Positions 47,022 through 58,923 of a stretch of 64,000 bases of DNA are shown here, piece after piece. Source of the stretch: Plasmodium brasilianum (Eukaryota > Apicomplexa > Aconoidasida > Haemosporida > Plasmodiidae); contig NC_090125.1 of NCBI RefSeq assembly GCF_023973825.1, positions 504,501-568,500 of the forward strand. Direction: 5' to 3'. A program made the translations under genes and the position numbers. Each line of letters begins with the position of its first letter. Positions within the stretch are counted from its first letter, which is position 1. Below the pieces are notes generated by a model. It was not told where the DNA came from. It ran no database searches and saw only the letters and a list, made by a program, of their open reading frames with translations.

Positions 47022-47553
47022 TTCTTATTCTTATTCTTATTCTTATTCTTATTCTTATTCTTATTCTTATTCTTATTCTTATTCTTATTCTTATTCTTAT
47101 TCTTATTCTTATTCTTATTCTTATTCTTATTCTTATTCTTATTCTTATTCTTATTCTTATTCTTATTCTTATTCTTATTCTTATTCTTATTCTTATTCTT
47201 ATTCTTATTCTTATTCTTATTCTTTTTCTTATTCTTATTCTTATTCTTATTCTTATTCTTATTCTTATTCTTATTCTTATTCTTATTCTTATTCTTATTC
47301 TTATTCTTATTCTTATTCTTATTCTTATTCTTATTCTTATTCTTATTCTTATTCTTATTCTTATTCTTATTATTATTCTTATTCTTATTCTTATTCTTAT
47401 TCTTATTCTTATTCTTATTCTTATTCTTATTCTTATTCTTATTCTTATTCTTATTCTTATTCTTATTCTTATTCTTATTCTTATTCTTATTCTTATTCTT
47501 ATTCTTATTCTTATTCTTATTCTTATTCTTATTCTTATTCTTATTCTTATTCT
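47022..47553. repeat. Hexanucleotide (TTCTTA)n array, ~88 copies
   Basis: Over 530 bp of nearly perfect TTCTTA with only two visible substitutions (near 47223 and 47371), ending in TTTCTC and a T-tract. It sits 300 bp upstream of EFL1. The coding-like frame (Ile-Leu alternation, 230 residues from 46982) is a translation of the repeat; the complementary strand is (TAAGAA)n. Confidence 0.97.
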
Positions 47554-47855
47554 TTCTCTTTCTCTTTCTCTTTTTTTTTTTTTTTTTTTCTATAGTGTTT
47601 GTGTAATTTCTAATTTAATATATTACATTTCATTCTTTATTTTCCCCTCTGTATGTTTTTTTTTCTTTTTTTAGTTCCCCATATGCAGCACCTTTCACTA
47701 TATATACATATTCTTATATGTTCATATATGTGTATATTTATGCGTTTATATATGCACAAGTGTATGTGTGTATATGGGTATATGCTTATATATAAATATA
47801 TATATGTATACAAAGCCAATTTTCTTTGTTAAGGCCCTTTTAAATATTTGCTATT

Positions 47856-50800
47856 ATGGATTTGATAAAACACCTTAATGAAAATGACAAAATTCGTAAT
47901 ATCTGCATTTTAGCTCATGTAGACCATGGGAAAACAACCCTTGTTGACAACTTGATCAGTTCTAATAAAATTATAAGTGATAAGAATATTGGGAAAGTGA
48001 AATATTTAGATAGTAGAGAAGATGAACAGAAGCGACAAATAACTATGAAGAGCTCAAGTATTCTTTTAAAACATACATACAGTAAACTTTACCTAAGTGA
48101 AATATTTAATGATATAACTGATAGTACAAAAGGGGGTAATAATCAGTGCAATGTAAAGAATGAAAATTATGAGATGCATGTCAACCATAAAGAATTTGTA
48201 AAAAATGATAATAACGAAAATGCTCTGAAATGCGGAAAGGATTCAATAAATATTGAAAAGGAATGTGGTGATAGCAAGGAAAATGATGAAGAATCCCTTG
48301 TACGAACGAGAAATAATAATTATGTTAGTGATAATAACCATAATAATAGTAGAAGCAGTGGCACGCATCTAATTAACATTATCGACACGCCCGGGCATGT
48401 CGATTTTTCATCCGAGGTTTCCACGTGTGTAAGAATTTGTGATGGCTCGTTAATTCTAATTGATTGCATAGAAGGTCTATGCAGTCAAACGAAGACTGTT
48501 TTAAGGCAAACATGGAAAGAAATGATAAAAAGCATTATAGTAATTAATAAAATAGATAAGTTAATTACTAATCAAAATATGGATAGTATAAGTGCATATG
48601 AACATATAAATAATATAATTGAACAAGTGAATGCATATATATATCAATTATATATTGAAGAAAATATGAACAATGAAAATATTGAAACATCAGAATTAGA
48701 AAAATATTCATATTCTCCTTTAAAAGGAAATGTATTACTATGTAGTAGTATACATTGCTGGTGTGTTGATATGAATATTTTTTCAATTTTATTTTGTAAA
48801 AAAATGAATATAGATTTGAACAATTCTTATAAAATAAAAAAGTACATGTGGAATCAATACTATTTTAATATGAAAGAAAAGAAAATTTTAAAAATACCTA
48901 ATGATACTAACTATTCATGTAATAATATGAGTACAAAAAAAAAAAAAAAAAAAATTTGTTTTCTCTAGTTGTTTTGGATTTTCTTTGGAAAATATATGAT
49001 ATTACTACAATAAATAGAGATGATGACAAAATAAAAAAATTATGCTCCGAATTAAATATTTCGGATCAATTCTTAAAAAAAAACCAACAAAATAATTCTG
49101 AAAACAATACTTTTATTTTAACTTATATAATGTCCCATTTTTTAAATCTTTCTAGATCCATATTTAATGCATGTATAGAAATGTTTCCTTCTCCAAAATC
49201 AATTGATGAAAGTAGACTTTTTAAAATTTTCCCATCTTTATATAATGAAAAAATATACAAGAATATTATTAACTGTTCATTAACTAATGAGTTTACCATT
49301 ATATATATATCTAAATACATCTGTGCAAATATACATAATAATACCTTAGTAGGATTTAAGGGATTCTATGATAAAAACACATTCCTCTCTATTTGTAGAA
49401 TTTATTCAGGAATGCTATATCAAAACATGATTTTATATATTTGCGGAAAAAGTATTAAAACTGTCGTTAAAAAAATTTATATATGTATGGGAGGAGATCT
49501 TTTACCTATTAATGAAGCATTTGCTGGAAACATTGTAGCTGTATATCTGTCGATTATAAATGATGGTGACCACAGTTGTGTACATAATGACACAAATAGA
49601 ATAAATGGCTTAAAGGAGCAAGAAATTATTAACATGTCAGATCATAATTTGTGTGAAAAATTTGGACAGCACAACAACGGTTATGTTGGACAAAATGAAA
49701 GAGGGGAAGAAGAAAAAGTAGAAGAAGTTAAGGAAGTATTGAAAGAAGAGAAAGAAGTGGAAGAAGAGAAAGAAAAGGACGTCGATGAAGTAGAGGAAGA
49801 AGAAACCCTTTTTGAAAACAACAATGGATGCTCTTTAGATAATAAAAAAAAAATTATGAACAGGTCAGGTAATTGCACACCAACAAATAATAAAACAAAA
49901 AATACGAATGATCAATTTTGTATTAACACACCTTTAAACATAGGTGGTTCGTGTAATACAGAGGATCTGCAATATTTATCCAACACTTTAATGAAATTAA
50001 TAAAAAACAAACAGAATAAAAAAGAGCACAATATATTTTTAATGAACAACGATGGCATTTTTTTAAATAAAAATATTACCTTGTCAAGTCAGGAAAATAT
50101 GGATTCATTTATTTTACCTTTTTCTGACACATCCTCCACAATTTTGCACACAATAATAGAACCAAAAAATATTCAAGACATGAATAAATTTCTTTATGGC
50201 TTAATTTTATTATATACATGTGATACATCCATAGACATAGATTTTAACGAGAAGGGTGAATATATTTTAAAATTTTGCGGAGAAATACATATGCAAAAGT
50301 GTCTGTCGGACTTCGTCAACATATATAGTAATATAGAAATAAAAACGTCCGATACGAACATATCTATAAGAGAAGGCATAAGTGACAATTACATAAAAGT
50401 GAAAAGAAAAAAAAATAAGATACATGATAATTTAAAAGATTTATATAATTATTATTTGAAAATTCATATGGATAGTCATCATAAAATTAGTGAAAATAAT
50501 AATAATTATAATTATAATAATATGAATGGTGAAATAGCTAAAGACAGTTACAAAATTGTAGCAGGCAACGAAAATTGTAATATTATAAGCAAAGAAAAAA
50601 ACAGTATTTGTAATAATAATGCTGACGATGGTAATTATTTTACAAAAATGAAAAAAGATGGTTTAGAACATCTGTTTAAAAATATTAATTTAGAAAAAGA
50701 AAATCATTTTTTAAATATATTATTTAATTATAGTCATAATACCATATGTCATAAGTTAAATAATAATTCTTTCTACGTTTTTTTGAGCGTACTAGATATG

Positions 50801-52842
50801 CCAGAAAATATGCTACATTTCTTTGATAAGCATTATTCAAATATACAAACAATTTTAGAAAATAGATCTATATCCCCTTCATTATTAAATTATAGCAAAA
50901 TAGACCTATCATGTAAAAATGAATATTTTATGTACAAGCAATGTTTAATCAATTTGGAAAAATGTGTTAACGATTTGTGCTTTTCTGATAATATTGATTA
51001 TGATAATATAATAGAGAACAGGCTGAGTAAATCGATCGTAAGCAGTTCGGTTAAGAGGGAGGAGGGAGAATGGGACAAAGCAGAGGACAAAGAAAAGGAA
51101 AAGGTCGCAGAAAGAGATAAGGAGAAAGTTAAGGAAGGGAAAAGTAAAATACATGAACTAAACCAGATCATTAATGAGAATTTGACACATGATTCTAATG
51201 ACGAAGAATCACAACATAATAACAATGATAGAAATATAATGAATGATTACAATAGTACAGAAAACACCAAAAGGGATAGTAACTATCATAATAATGAAAA
51301 AATAAGCAGTTTGAGAAAAAACAAAAACTTCCAATTAGAACTATGGGATATTTGTGTTCAAAATGGTAGTATCACATTATTATATATAAAAAAATACTTT
51401 AATAAAAAAAAAAATAATGAATATATACTTGACAATATTTTGACAAATGAAAAATACAAAAATATAATTAATCAAAGATCTTTTGTCGATACATATTTAT
51501 CAGATACAAATAGTGACATAAATATTTATTTGAATAATATATCTCTTGGATTTAAATTAGCATCCAAATATGGTCCTATTGCTCAGGAACCTATAAGGTA
51601 GGATAGAAAACAAAAAATGCATATTTACACGATATGTACAAATATTATACATTCTTTTTCGTTATTCCATGATAAATGTGTACGCATAAGTGTGTACGTT
51701 CAAGTGTACGTACATAAATAAAATGTGTACTCAAGTATGTACATATGCATAATCATACATATGTACATGCACATATATTCATATGAAAATGCACACACAT
51801 GTACATGCACATATATTCATATGAAAATGCACACACATGTACATGCTCGTGTATATACTACTTCTTCCCCCAAGAGGAGCTCTATTCGTAATTGAGGGGT
51901 TAATTATTGACGAGGCATCCAATGATGAACCATTTGAAGATGGAAATTCAAAGGATAACTTAGAAGATAAAATAAATGCTGGTAATATTATTGCTTTAAT
52001 GAAAGAAGCTTGTTTAAATTCAATGCAACAAAATAAACTACGAATTTTTGAACCCATGTTAAGGCTAAATTTAACATGTGAAAGTAATGTACTAGGAAAA
52101 GTTTACAATGTATTATTAAAAAGAAGATGTTCTATACTATCAGAAGAAATAAAAGATGGATATTTTTTGTACTGTATAGATGCATATTTACCTTTATTTA
52201 ATTCTTTTAAATTAGCTGAAGAGTTAAGATCAAAATGCTCAGGTAATGTAATATATGACATTCAATTTAGTCATTGGAATAAATTAAATGAGGACATCTT
52301 TTTGTTGAATGACAGCTCATCCGTAATTTATGACGAAGATTTCGACATTAAGTTAACGGATAACACTGCTACCGAAATTGTAAATTATATTAGAAGAGCA
52401 AAGGTACGATATAACAATATAAAATAGACAATATAACACGTACATGTAACACTGCCATAAAAGAAGTTACATTAATTTAATCTCCGTAAAAGCTTTATTC
52501 ACAAGAATGGATGAGCTACATAGAATTGTTCTCATTGAGCACAAAATTTGTATGTACGTATGTATGTATGTGTGTATGTACGTATGTATGTATGTATGTG
52601 TGTATGTACGTATGTATGTATGTATGTGTGTATGTACGTATGTATGTATGTATGTATGTATGTATGTACGTATGTACGTATGTATGTATGTATATATTGC
52701 GAATGTGTGTATAATAATTTTCAACGTGAATGTAAGTAAAATGATTAAAATTTATAAAATAATTTACTCCTTTTTACAGGGCCTCGAAACGAATGAGAAG
52801 ATAATACAAAAACCTGAGAAGCAGTGCACCTTAAAAAAATAA
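47856..52842 (+). CDS. EFL1: EFL1/Ria1 elongation factor-like GTPase
   Basis: Cytoplasmic EF-2-like GTPase that, with SBDS, releases eIF6 from nascent 60S subunits. Exons 47856-51597, 51875-52403 and 52780-52842 (phases 2 and 0), about 1,440 aa. G1 AHVDHGKTT (~20-28), switch RQITMKSSSI, G3 DTPGHVDF (D177), G4 NKID (231-234). About 100 low-complexity residues lie between switch I and G3. Domain II: GLILLYTCDTSIDIDFN region and FCGEIHMQKCLSDF; domain IV-V: LASKYGPIAQEPIRGALFVI, RLNLTCESNVLGKVY, LRSKCSGNVIYDIQFSHW. The last exon IRRAKGLETNEKIIQKPEKQ then CTLKK matches the EFL1-specific ending (RRRKGL ... KQRTL), which separates it from EF-2. No diphthamide-loop motif is seen. The frame is broken by one base at a 20-A run (48935-48954). 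Confidence 0.9.
48935..48954 (+). other. 20-A run that breaks the EFL1 frame
   Basis: Upstream frame ends ICFL then stop; the downstream frame reads NLFSLVVLDFLWKIYD and continues 880 residues. One more or two fewer A restores continuity. Confidence 0.9.
52545..52700. repeat. TATG/TACG/TGTG repeat in EFL1 intron 2
   Basis: About 24-bp higher-order units of GTAC GTATGTATGTATGTGT. Open frames across it are repeat artefacts. Confidence 0.85.
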
Positions 52843-52853
52843 TGTATTTTATA

Positions 52854-53141
52854 ATGTTAAAATTGATGAAAAACTTATCTATGTGTAACTTATATACAAC
52901 AACTTTGCTGAATCTTTCTGATATTTATGTAAATCAATTATATTAAAAAAATATTCTGTTTTAATGAACCATCAAATTTGCACCTTTTCATGGCAGATTT
53001 ACGTATATTATATATATGTAACCTATTTATATTTGACTTTTTTTTTTTTTTTTTTTGTTATAGTTTTTGAAAAAACTAAATCATTTAATAATACCAAAAT
53101 TAACAATTAAAACGTCTGAAAAAATATATCATATTATTTAA
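52854..53141 (+). CDS. Candidate 50-aa protein, two exons
   Basis: Exons 52854-52928 and 53064-53141 (phase 0): MLKLMKNLSMCNLYTTTLLN, LSDIY, then FLKKLNHLIIPKLTIKTSEK and IYHII. Donor GTAAAT, acceptor a 20-T tract ending GTTATAG. An in-frame ATG at 52842 overlaps the EFL1 stop codon, so this lies within what should be the EFL1 3' UTR. The N-terminus resembles a mitochondrial presequence (basic/hydroxylated, no acid). Function unknown. Confidence 0.35.
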
Positions 53142-53650
53142 TAACAAATTTGCATGTCAATTCTTGTTAATTTTTACATTTTTTAATACATCACTGATCA
53201 AATAATTTTTTTAATTATAGTATCTAAAAGGGTTTCTTTTAAAGCGCTTTGTTTATTTGAATAGACGTACACTTATGTATATATATATACATACGTGTGC
53301 ATATAATTCGTTAATTTATGTCGTACACTTTATGCTTTCACAAAGCTGCCAAGATTGCTAAAATGTAAGTTTTGCAGATCTATTTTTATTTCAAAGCTTT
53401 TTTTTTCCTTTTTCATTACTTATCACATAAGATTTTATGAATGTATAAATAATCCTTGGGCATAAAATTGTGTATTATACGCACGCACATACACAAAAAT
53501 AATAATTCCCAGTTGTACATATTTAAAAGTTTTGCACTAAAAAAGTTGATACCATAATTGTATATTCGCATTGTGATGCGAATTTTATGAATAGACAAAT
53601 TAAATATTTATTCAAAAAAAAATAAAAAAATATATATATACATATAAATA
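53142..53650. other. Intergenic, AT-rich
   Basis: (AT)n and T-runs only; no gene seen. Confidence 0.5.
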
Positions 53651-54490
53651 TCACAATATTTTATTCAAAAGCGCAGAAATACTGTTATCAACAATGTTTT
53701 TTTTCTTCTTTTTTTTCTTCTTTTTTTTCTTCTTTTTTGATTTGCTTAAATTCTTTTTGACACACACGCCATTTGTATTATTAATTTTTGTATTATCACA
53801 ATCATTGCTTGTGCATATAGAATTTTTATTAACTTTCTTACAACATTTGTACCCCCATTTTTTTTTTTCTATATCATAATATGAACCATAAATGGACTTA
53901 TGGTTCTTAACAAATAAGTCTTCATTATATTTCGATTTTATAATTAATTTATTATTTATTGCATCAATTCCATTTTGTTCATTTTCACTAAAAGTGATAT
54001 TAATTTTCTTGTTTGTATTTTCTTTTTTCCTTTCTTTGTTTATATCGTACAGTATATTATTATGCAGGGCGTTTTTATTATCTTCTTCGTTTTTTGTTAA
54101 CTGCTTTTTTAAAACATACAATTTGTATTGCTCTTCTCTCTTTTTTAAGTATTTTTCTTCTTCTTCTTTTCTTTTTCGTTCGCTTTCTTCAGCTAACCAT
54201 ACTCTTTCTAAATTTTTTATATTCCCTGAAAATTTTGGGTAAGTGAACATTGGTAAACACGCACAAGATGATATAATCATATTTTGCAAATTCAAGGATT
54301 GTAAGTATAAGCACATACATATTATGAGAAACTGCACATACTATGCATATATATATATATATATGTGTACATATGTAATACACAAGTGCAACTTTGTCAT
54401 AATTCATTTCTTTTGGGTAAATGTACCTGGATGAAAATGCTTATGGTTTATAAAGGAAGCACTTTTGTTTCCTATTTTGTTTATCCACAT
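53651..54490 (-). CDS. CIR1-type (Cir_N) splicing-related protein with Slu7-like tail motif
   Basis: Exons 54490-54427 and 54225-53651 (phase 1), 212 aa. The N-terminus NKSASFINHKHFHPGNIKNL then ERVWLAEE and a Lys/Glu helix is the Cir_N domain found in CIR1 and CWC25 (CIR1: GKSFANF...KKDFHP...NIKKVWMAEQ), proteins associated with the spliceosome. Farther on, KSIYGSYYDIEKKKWGYKCC then NKNSICTS resembles the Slu7 motif IWGSYW...GRWGYKCCHS...SYCTG. A Lys run and ISALLNKIL end the protein. A nuclear pre-mRNA-splicing role is inferred. Exon 1 start is the ATG that opens this frame (MWINKIG); the intron carries (AT)n. The model has consistent phase and both halves match the family. Confidence 0.7.
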
Positions 54491-55253
54491 ATTTGTTCAC
54501 AAAATTTATATAATAAAAGGATAAGTAAAAAATATAATAATGGCCGTATTATATGTATTTTTATTTGTATTTTTCATTTTATCTTTTTTTTGTCTCCAAA
54601 TTGTTTTGCTTTATTTTGCTTTATTTTGCTTTATTTTGCTTTATTTTGCTTTGTTTTGCTTTATTTTGCTTTGTTTTGCTTTGTTTTGCTTTATTTTGCT
54701 TTGTTTAGCTTTATTTTGCTTTGCTTTGCTTTGTTTTTCTTTATTTTGCTTTGTTTTTCTTTGTTTTTCTTTATTTTGCTTTGTTTTTCTTTATTTTGCT
54801 TTGTTTTTCTTTGTTTTTCTTTATTTTGCTTTGTTTTTCTTTATTTTGCTTTATTTTGCTTTGTTTTTCTTTATTTTGCTTTATTTTGCTTTGTTTTGCT
54901 TTTTTTTTTATTTTGTTTCGCTTTATTTTATTTAGCGTTTTACTGTTTCGCCTTATTGTTTTGCTTTATTGAAAATATTATTTTTTTGTTTTTTTTATAT
55001 AGCGTGGAAACTTTTGCGTTTTGTTTTTGATTTAATTTTTGCTTTTTATTTTAACTAAATCTTGAAAATAAATGTGAAATGAAAGAAAAACTGTGTTATT
55101 ACGAGTTATATAGTCAAAATGAAATTAACAATTAACCAAATAAACATATAAATAAGCGAAATGAAATAAAAACTTAAAAAATTATGCGAAACAATTGTGA
55201 ATAATTTTAGAAGGGCAAAAAATGCATTTTACAATAAAATATTAAAAGCTGAA
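54491..55253. repeat. 5' region of CIR1-like gene with 10-bp repeat
   Basis: At about 54603-54935 a long array of TTTTGCTTTA, TTTTGCTTTG and TTTTTCTTTG 10-bp units (>30 copies). The plus-strand LLYFALFCF frames are artefacts of it. No gene seen. Confidence 0.85.
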
Positions 55254-55500
55254 TTATTGTGCGACCCTACTAAAAATAAGAAAAAGAAAAGAATCAAATA
55301 AGCAAACGAACAAATGAACAGATATACAAATAAATAGTGTTAAAATCGCCGCTAGTAATTTCGAAAAATGTATAATTATACGACGGAAGTTTATATATTA
55401 TGAATTCTTTCCCAAGCATGGATAATATAGTTGTAGGCGAGTAAGCATTGAATAATACACTTTCACATTCCGACGAATAATTTTCCAAAAAATAGGTCAT
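55254..55500 (-). CDS. Candidate 62-aa protein, two exons
   Basis: Exons 55500-55328 and 55269-55254 (phase 2): MTYFLENYSSECESVLFNAY, SPTTILSMLGKEFIIYKLPS, YNYTFFEITSGDFNTIYF, RVAQ. The first exon is richer in G+C than its surroundings; donor GTATAT is moderate and the acceptor TTTCTTATTTTTAG is good. Acidic/aromatic, no membrane segment. Unrecognised. Confidence 0.35.
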
Positions 55501-56258
55501 TTAACATATTTTATACGCAATATAGAATGGTGTATATGTATGTGTGCATATATATGCATACATACATATATGCATACATACATATATACATACATACAAA
55601 CATTTATGTATATATATATATTTATACTATATCCATGCAATTATATGTTATTTAAATATGCCCCCAAAATGTACAAAGATATATAATGTGTAACACGGAG
55701 CACAATAATTAAAGAAAGTATTGCACGAATAGAGCTAAAATAATTCATGTAATAAAATATATAAAGTTTAAATTAACTGCATAAGGCAGTATAAATATTT
55801 TACTTACTATAATATATATTTGTTACAAAAAATACAAAAAATACAAAAAAATGAAAGGAAGGAGATGAAGGGGACAGGTATATATTAAAATAAATATATC
55901 AAACAGAGCATACTAATAAAGGCGCAAAGCCCTCAAAAAATTATAACGACATATTATTTTTTTTTTAAATGAGCTTTTTTTGAATAGCTTAAATTCTGCG
56001 TAAAAACTTTTGCACGCGTGTATTGATAATATATATACATATATGTATATATATATAAATATTTATAGACCTCCGAAATTTTTGTATAATATTTGCCACG
56101 ATATAGAAACAGGTTACCAGTATAGTTTTATTTTATTTTATTTTTTATTTTTATTTTATCATATTTTATTTTTTTTATTTTATTATATCATATTTTTATT
56201 TTATTTTTTTTTCACTTCCCCAAGGTTACAAAATATGTACGCATATTTCCAATATTTG
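55501..56258. other. Intergenic, microsatellite-rich
   Basis: CATATATGCATA and (AT)n arrays at 55540-55625 and 56025-56065, and ATTTTATTTT runs near 56125-56210. No gene seen. Confidence 0.5.
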
Positions 56259-57410
56259 TTAAGATTTTTTAAAAATTTCAATTACACCTTGACAACTATA
56301 TTTTCTTTCTTCTTTTTTTTTGATATTTCTGTCTATTAATTGTATGCACTCATTACACATATCTGCACACAAGGTATCAAATATCTTTCTGCTTTGATTT
56401 GACAATTTTTCATACCTCTTTTTCGTAGAAGGTTTTTTCTTATAAGTAGAACGTTTAAAAAAGCTTTCGAGATATTTCTCCTTATTTGTTAATATAAGTG
56501 ACAAAAGATAAATACACGTATTCCAAACACGTCGTACAAAGAGCTCATATAAATTGAACTGTTTCATATTCTTTTGCAAATACTTAAATATATTATAAAC
56601 CATAAGAATATATCTATACCTATGCAGTTTGCATTCATGATACTATAAATCTTGAACATCCTTTCGTAATATCTTTTCTTATAAATTATTCATCAAAAGG
56701 TCTAATAACTGATAGGTAAGCTGACTATTATGATCTTTACTCATTGAACGTAATGTAGACAAATCCATATTTTTTAATTCTTTTTCTGATAAATTCCCCC
56801 TTATAAGTATGTTCTCTATTTCTAAATCATTTTCATTTTGTTTAGTTGCTTTTCCCTTTTTTAACATAATCCTTACTTAATTTGCAATATTTGTTAAAGC
56901 AATATTATTTGAATTATATGCATTCTCAACCTTTAATTTTTCAGTTGTTTTATTTGAAGACTGACATAAATATCTTGCACATCTGTTACTCACTTGTAGT
57001 TCTGAAAGGGGCCCTCTTTTGATATGTGCATATATTCTATAGGATAAAATTTTTTAAAAAAGTTCAAAATTGTGTTTATTGTGAGTCCTTCCTATACGTG
57101 CACATTATACTTTGGAAGGAAGTGGAACATATAAGTACATGTATATATGTAAGTATAGGTATATGTACGTATATGTTCCTATATGTGCGTATATGTATAC
57201 GTATGCGTATGCACACGTATGTATAATTCTCATTTATGAACGTGTATTTTTTCCTTATCATACTGGTATCAACCAACAAATAAAAACAGCTTCAGCTACA
57301 AGAGAATGTATGGGTCAGGTAAATCTTAAAAAAGTTTTACGCTCAGTTTTTTTCCCTTTAACATCACATACTTTGGTTGACGAATTTTTAATAGTACAAT
57401 TTTTCTTCAT
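56259..57410 (-). CDS. Multi-exon gene of unknown function, 5' structure uncertain
   Basis: The 3' exons are clear: 56867-56710 (MLKKGKATKQNENDLEIENI ... SQLTYQ) and 56619-56259 (YRYILMVYNIFKYLQKN, ELFVRRVWNTCIYLLSLIL, RKIFDTLCADMCNECIQLID, then a Lys/Glu tail) join in phase 2; used alone from the ATG at 56867 they give 172 aa. Upstream on the same strand are two more open, coding-like segments: about 57037-56950 (SYRIYAHIKRGPLSELQVSN, RCARYL), which can join in phase 1, and a start-like exon at 57410-57320 (MKKNCTIKNSSTKVCDVKGK). I could not fix the junctions between these, so the N-terminus is open. Mostly helical, basic, no recognised domain. The plus-strand reading of 57284-57492 is Phe-rich and is judged antisense. 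Confidence 0.45.
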
Positions 57411-57855
57411 TAATGATTTGAAACCTGCATTTTACTATTTATTGCCTTGCAAGAACCTATATTTTATTATTTTCTTATTTTTCAAAAGCTAGAAGAAAAT
57501 TATCCACTTCTTAACATTATAGTGTTGCTTTATCCTTTTGCACTTAAAAAATGTACATATAAAAAGAACATATTTTGACAAATAATAATTTTTCAAATTT
57601 TAACGTAAAAACCAAAATAAAAATATAGAAAGAAAAAAAAAAAAAAAAAAAAAAAAAACAAGAATTATAATAGAGTATCCTGAAGCTAAGCTTCTATACC
57701 TTACTAATCAGAAATTTTTTTTAAAAAAAAACCATTTTTTTTTCATCAATGTTACATATATTTTTGCAAAATTTAATATAGGTAATATGTAATAATTAAT
57801 AATATTAATTCTTTTAAAACTACTCTATTATATTAATCTTAAGACCGTATGTTAA

Positions 57856-57892
<37 letters not shown>

Positions 57893-58327
57893 TTTAAGTA
57901 TATAAAAAAGGTGCTTTTTTTTTTTTTTCCCTTTAAATATGATAAATTGCTATATTTTAAAAAATTATATTTTATATATAAATTGTTCTATTTTAAAAAA
58001 CAATTAAAGCAGATTATTCTTTTCTATATTCTAGAATAATAAAATTTGCTTAACACTTTTTTTTTTTTTTTTGTTATTAAAAATACCTCTTTCTTCTTGC
58101 AACCAACTTTCTGAGATGAACTATATATTTATGTTATCCTTAACGAATTTCTTATTTGAATGCAAAGAAAATAAAACTGTAAATTAAGAACACCAAAGAA
58201 GGAAAAGGGGATGATTAACAGGAAAGAAAAAGAGCTAATTATTATTTATTATTTGTCATATATATATTTATATATCTGCATATTTGCAAATTTGTATATC
58301 TTTTTAATGATTTCTTTCTTCTTCATC
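57411..58327. other. Intergenic, AT-rich
   Basis: A 27-A run near 57632-57658, (AT)n near 57857-57888 and several T-runs. No gene seen. Confidence 0.5.
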
Positions 58328-58723
58328 ATGGACAAAAAGAAACAGCTTCAATTTTTTGTAGTTTGTTCTGTTGTAAACAAAAAATTTATAGTAAAAAATG
58401 GCTTGTTCAGCATGACTAAAACTACTATAACAGTATTTGTATGCATGCATGTATATACATATATATGCCATGTTTTTTGTATATTTAATTTTCATTAAAC
58501 AATGGTCTCTTTTTCACTCTAATGCAAATGTGTTTTGCATTCATATTAATAATAATTTTAATTAAAAATAATGTAAAAAAGAAAAAAATAAAAAATATAA
58601 TAAATTCAAAAATAAATGAATAAATATGGTGTTAAAAAGGAAGTGCACCTAAAATAAAACGCGAAATTGTACTTGCAGCGCTACAAAAAAGGGAGTTCTG
58701 ACGTCATAACTATTGATAAATGA
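58328..58723 (+). CDS. Candidate 51-aa protein, two exons
   Basis: Exons 58328-58438 and 58679-58723 (phase 0): MDKKKQLQFFVVCSVVNKKF, IVKNGLFSMTKTTITVF, then RYKKGSSDVITIDK. Donor GTATGC, acceptor ATTGTACTTGCAG (good). Basic start followed by a hydrophobic stretch (FFVVCSVV) and a polar end; could be a small tail-less membrane or organellar protein. Convergent with the GTPase gene, with stops 200 bp apart. Family not recognised. Confidence 0.5.
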
Positions 58724-58923
58724 AGTTGATACATGTGTGTACAAATACATATATATTTTTTCTCTGTTAAACATTTAAAATGTTTATTTCCCCTTATCTT
58801 TAAATAACTAGGCATATAAAAAGTCGGTTATGCGAACACTTTCTTTTTACATAATTTGAATTGTTTTAAAAATTAAAAAGGAAAGAAAATTTTTCATAGC
58901 CTTCTGTACTCATGCCAATAAGA

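Noticed and set aside
46982..47674. 230-residue frame of alternating Ile and Leu
   Set aside because: It is a direct translation of the TTCTTA hexanucleotide array and has no other sequence content.
54540..54972. Plus-strand Leu/Phe/Cys/Ala frames of more than 100 residues
   Set aside because: Translations of the TTTTGCTTTA 10-bp array.
57026..57492. Plus-strand two-exon reading with LKKVLRSVFFPLTSH
   Set aside because: Phe/Leu-rich on the T-rich strand; the complementary strand gives a Lys/Thr-rich start-like exon, the usual sense pattern in this genome.
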